47,221 nt of DNA from B4-G1 sp964393895 (GTDB lineage Bacteria; Chloroflexota; Anaerolineae; B4-G1): NCBI GenBank assembly GCA_964393895.1, contig CAYMWP010000018.1, forward strand, positions 1 to 47,221. The letters run 5' to 3'. A program made the position numbers and the translations under genes. Positions 45,123-47,221 of the stretch are shown one piece after another. Under the pieces are notes generated by a model that searched no databases, was not told the DNA's origin, and worked only from the letters and a program-made list of their open reading frames with translations. The first letter of the stretch is position 1. The number at the start of each line of letters is the position of its first letter.

Positions 45123-46883
45123 TCAAGGCGGTTCGAACGCGCCGGCCAGAGCCAGTTGCGAGAGTAGAAACTCTCTCCAATCCAGGTAGGCCGAACCGCT
45201 GGCCGTAGCGGAGCGCGGCGCGTAATTTAGCTCGACCGGTTCGCGGGCCGGTTTCCACCCCTCCGGCAGTGGAAAGGCCACGTCCGCGCACGCATCGCCG
45301 CACAGATAACGGGAATCAATCATCTGAACCGGGCGCAATTCACCGCCTGGCTCCATTTGGAAGGCGACGACGCGGTCATAGTCCAGGCTGATCGTGTGTT
45401 TGCGGACGACGTCGGTGACCGCCACGATCTGTTCCTGGCCCAGGACGAACAATTGCTGGTGAGGCGCAAAGCCTCGCTGCCAGGGCAAAGCGTGCAGGGT
45501 GGGGTTGGCGTAGAAGCGACGCACCAGTTGGGTGAAAGGGTAGTAGAAACGGTTGTCGAACGGGCCGGCGGGCGCATCCAGAAACAGGAGAACGGCGCCG
45601 TCGTCCAGGGCAGGCGCATGGCTCTCCAGACCCCGCAGCACATCCAGTTGCGCGCTCCAGGCCCTGGCATACTCTCTCTGCAAGCCCAGCCCGCCCAGCA
45701 GAGCGACGGCCAGCAGTGTGACGATCAGCGTCTCACGCAGCAAGACCCGTCCTTTGCCGCTCAGTGGCAGGATGGAGCCTGGCAAAGCGCACGCTCCGGT
45801 CACGAGGACGGCGTGCCCCAGGGCCGCGCCGAGCACGAACCGTCCATCCAGCGTCCCGACCGCGTTCTGGAGCGGAAAGCTGGAAATGACGATGGGCGTC
45901 ACCGCCGCCGCCGAGAGACAAAAACCGCCGCCGATGAGCGCCAGATTCCCGCGCCAATCCCTGAAGCCGCTACCGCTGCCCCGCAGCAGCCACCGCAAGG
46001 CGAGCAGTAACGACGCCATCAATGCGATCAACGTGATCGCGGATTCTACCAGGCCAAAATCCAGCATGGCCTTGAGCGCGTACAGCCAACCGTTCCACGT
46101 CGTGGCCGCGGGTAAGGCCCGAACCTGGGACTGGAGCCAGGCGGGGGTCAGTTTGACGGAGACGTAGAACGGGTCCGCGCCCCGCGAAGCAGCGCGGTCA
46201 ATCCACAGACGGAACGCCAGGTAGATCAAGAGTAACGAGCCGCACGGAGCCGCGTGGGCCAGCCAGGCGCGGAAACCACGCCAGGCAACGCCGGCGAGGA
46301 CCAACGGCAGCAGAGCCAACATCACCACGCCCGTCTCGTACGAAAAGAGAGCCAACCCCATCAGGGCCAGGCTGACGATAATCGCCGGCAGGGACGGAGT
46401 GGGGGCCGTCCACGTTCGCAGCCACAGGTAAGCGGCGCCGGCCGCCAGCATCATGCAGATACGTCCCGAAAGCACGGGCAGATACAGATGGGCCGTATCC
46501 GCCGGATACAGCAGGGATACAGCAGCGACTGTGACGCTATCCGGCACGCTCCAGTGCAGGATGTCCCTGAATATGGCAAAGATGGCGACGGCCGTCGTCC
46601 ACTGAACGAGGAAAGCAAAGAGATAATAGCCCCAGATCCGCAGTCCGAACAGCCGCCACAGGCCCATCCACACATAGGGCACCGGAGGACGCTGGGGGTT
46701 CTCGTGGAGCAGCGCGGAGGGAAAGTGACCGTCCGACAGATGGGCAAAGAACCACCAATCGTCCCCCACCAACCCGAACCAGGGTGTATAGGCCGCCAGG
46801 CCGACCAGCGTCAACGCGAGCAAGAACAATCCCGCGCGGGCTATCTCGGAGGTACGTGAGGAGGCCGGCTCTGAAGCAGACAT
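45123..46883 (-). CDS. Polytopic membrane protein, GT-C-like, unknown specificity
   Basis: 586-residue membrane protein: about ten helices in the first 420 residues, then an extracytoplasmic domain. Residues 38-46 read LVGDDWWFF, an acidic pair in the first loop as in GT-C enzymes, then a loop with QRPPVPYVWMGLWRLFG. It is not a clear member of a named family from sight; similar glycosyltransferase-39-like proteins are common in Chloroflexota. ATG 46883 has only a weak GGGGTGAA upstream. It is probably co-transcribed with the YfhO gene that follows on the same strand. Assignment as a glycosyltransferase is inference from topology and neighbours. Confidence 0.65.
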   Translation of the reverse strand: MSASEPASSRTSEIARAGLFLLALTLVGLAAYTPWFGLVGDDWWFFAHLSDGHFPSALLHENPQRPPVPYVWMGLWRLFGLRIWGYYLFAFLVQWTTAVAIFAIFRDILHWSVPDSVTVAAVSLLYPADTAHLYLPVLSGRICMMLAAGAAYLWLRTWTAPTPSLPAIIVSLALMGLALFSYETGVVMLALLPLVLAGVAWRGFRAWLAHAAPCGSLLLIYLAFRLWIDRAASRGADPFYVSVKLTPAWLQSQVRALPAATTWNGWLYALKAMLDFGLVESAITLIALMASLLLALRWLLRGSGSGFRDWRGNLALIGGGFCLSAAAVTPIVISSFPLQNAVGTLDGRFVLGAALGHAVLVTGACALPGSILPLSGKGRVLLRETLIVTLLAVALLGGLGLQREYARAWSAQLDVLRGLESHAPALDDGAVLLFLDAPAGPFDNRFYYPFTQLVRRFYANPTLHALPWQRGFAPHQQLFVLGQEQIVAVTDVVRKHTISLDYDRVVAFQMEPGGELRPVQMIDSRYLCGDACADVAFPLPEGWKPAREPVELNYAPRSATASGSAYLDWREFLLSQLALAGAFEPP

Positions 46884-47134
46884 CGCAAACAGTTCACCCC
46901 AAAGGGCAACCGAGCCAGGGCCTCACCGCCCTGGTATAGTTCGCAGTTGGTAGCGGCGCGCCCACCTCGTTATCACAGACACGCTCCCCGTTCCTTGGTT
47001 TCGCGGTGCATATTACCCAGCCAATCTGCATTGAAGCCGCACCAACGGTCGGGGTTAGCCGCTGCGCGGATGCGGGACAGAGCCTCCGCTACGACACCCA
47101 CTCCAAGCGCGTGTGACCGCCGACGCGCGGCGCG
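46884..47134 (-). other. Structured non-coding stretch next to the intron end
   Basis: No open frame looks coding on either strand. CCAGGGC (46915-46921) pairs with GCCCTGG (46928-46934). On the minus strand GTGCGGC at 47042-47036 fits the GUGYG start of group II introns and is followed by a G/A-rich structured-looking stretch, so a 5' intron fragment is conceivable but unproven. Otherwise it is the 3' exon side of the intron end at 47135. Confidence 0.4.
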
Positions 47135-47221
47135 GTCGGGTAGAGAAGCGGCGTTACCGCCGCTCCCCCCCTAAGAACCGTGCGTGAAAGTCTCCCTTCA
47201 CACGGCTCAAGCATCTCGAAC
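47135..47221 (-). mobile_element. 3' end of a group II intron (domains V and VI)
   Basis: On the minus strand 47208-47175 is a perfect 34-base domain V: an 8-bp lower stem opening GAGCCGTG and closing CACGGTTC, a 2-base CG bulge on the 3' side, a 6-bp upper stem and a GAGA (GNRA) tetraloop. Domain VI follows (about 47171-47138): a GC-rich stem capped by GTAA, with a candidate branch-point A in CTACCCGAC, seven bases from the predicted 3' splice site at 47135. The rest of the intron, including any reverse transcriptase/maturase, would lie beyond the right edge. Only the 3' end is visible, so whether the intron is intact is unknown. Confidence 0.85.

Overview
The window looks like a piece of a Chloroflexota genome (probably Anaerolineae or a near relative), most likely a metagenome-assembled scaffold because it holds a 100-base run of N. 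The taxonomic call is inference. It rests on GC-rich coding sequence, very long secreted beta-helix/DUF11-type proteins ending in a short YLPLTLRN tail, many GT-C-type membrane glycosyltransferases, a DUF401 permease, and intergenic and intragenic short tandem or palindromic repeats. No rRNA, plasmid, phage or CRISPR signal is visible.

Layout. (1) 1-648: repeat-rich AT-richer leader with hairpins and a possible extended -10 promoter. (2) 649-14403: one giant secreted, modular protein gene (about 4,580 codons). It has seven right-handed beta-helix modules alternating with NEW3/DUF11-like Ig-fold repeats, a C-terminal PKD domain and a YLPLTLRNYQ tail, and is cut into two reading frames by one in-frame TGA at 6142. 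(3) 14446-28326: a plus-strand cell-surface glycan locus with its own promoter: polyprenyl-phosphate-sugar-synthase-like GT2, FrhB-type iron-sulfur/flavin protein, methyltransferase, GT-C enzymes, a GT87 enzyme and a membrane-embedded spermidine-synthase-like protein. The last GT-C gene contains the assembly gap. (4) 28323-36886: a tightly packed metabolic run: DUF401 permease, LctP-type lactate permease, DUF2877 (AllH-like) protein, a conserved small protein, polysaccharide deacetylase, an alpha/beta-hydrolase--acyl-CoA-ligase fusion and a fumarylacetoacetate-hydrolase-family enzyme, ended by a strong terminator. (5) 37496-39881: adenosine/adenine deaminase overlapping a C69 (secernin-like) Ntn-hydrolase. 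(6) 40220-40858: a stand-alone cNMP-binding-domain protein and tRNA-Gly(CCC) with a consensus promoter. (7) 41077-46883: three more large membrane proteins (one plus strand, two minus strand; GT-C/YfhO type). (8) 47135-47221: the 3' end (domains V and VI) of a group II intron on the minus strand, running out of the window.

How it fits together (inference): the GT2 enzyme could make a lipid-phosphate sugar donor, and the eight GT-C-fold proteins here could use such donors outside the membrane to build a surface glycan or to glycosylate exported proteins such as the giant Thr/Asn-rich beta-helix protein next door. The most unusual structural signal is heptanucleotide tandem repeats inside coding sequence, seen at two places in one GT-C gene and at one place in another, each lying in a predicted loop between membrane segments. 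One of these arrays coincides with the assembly gap.
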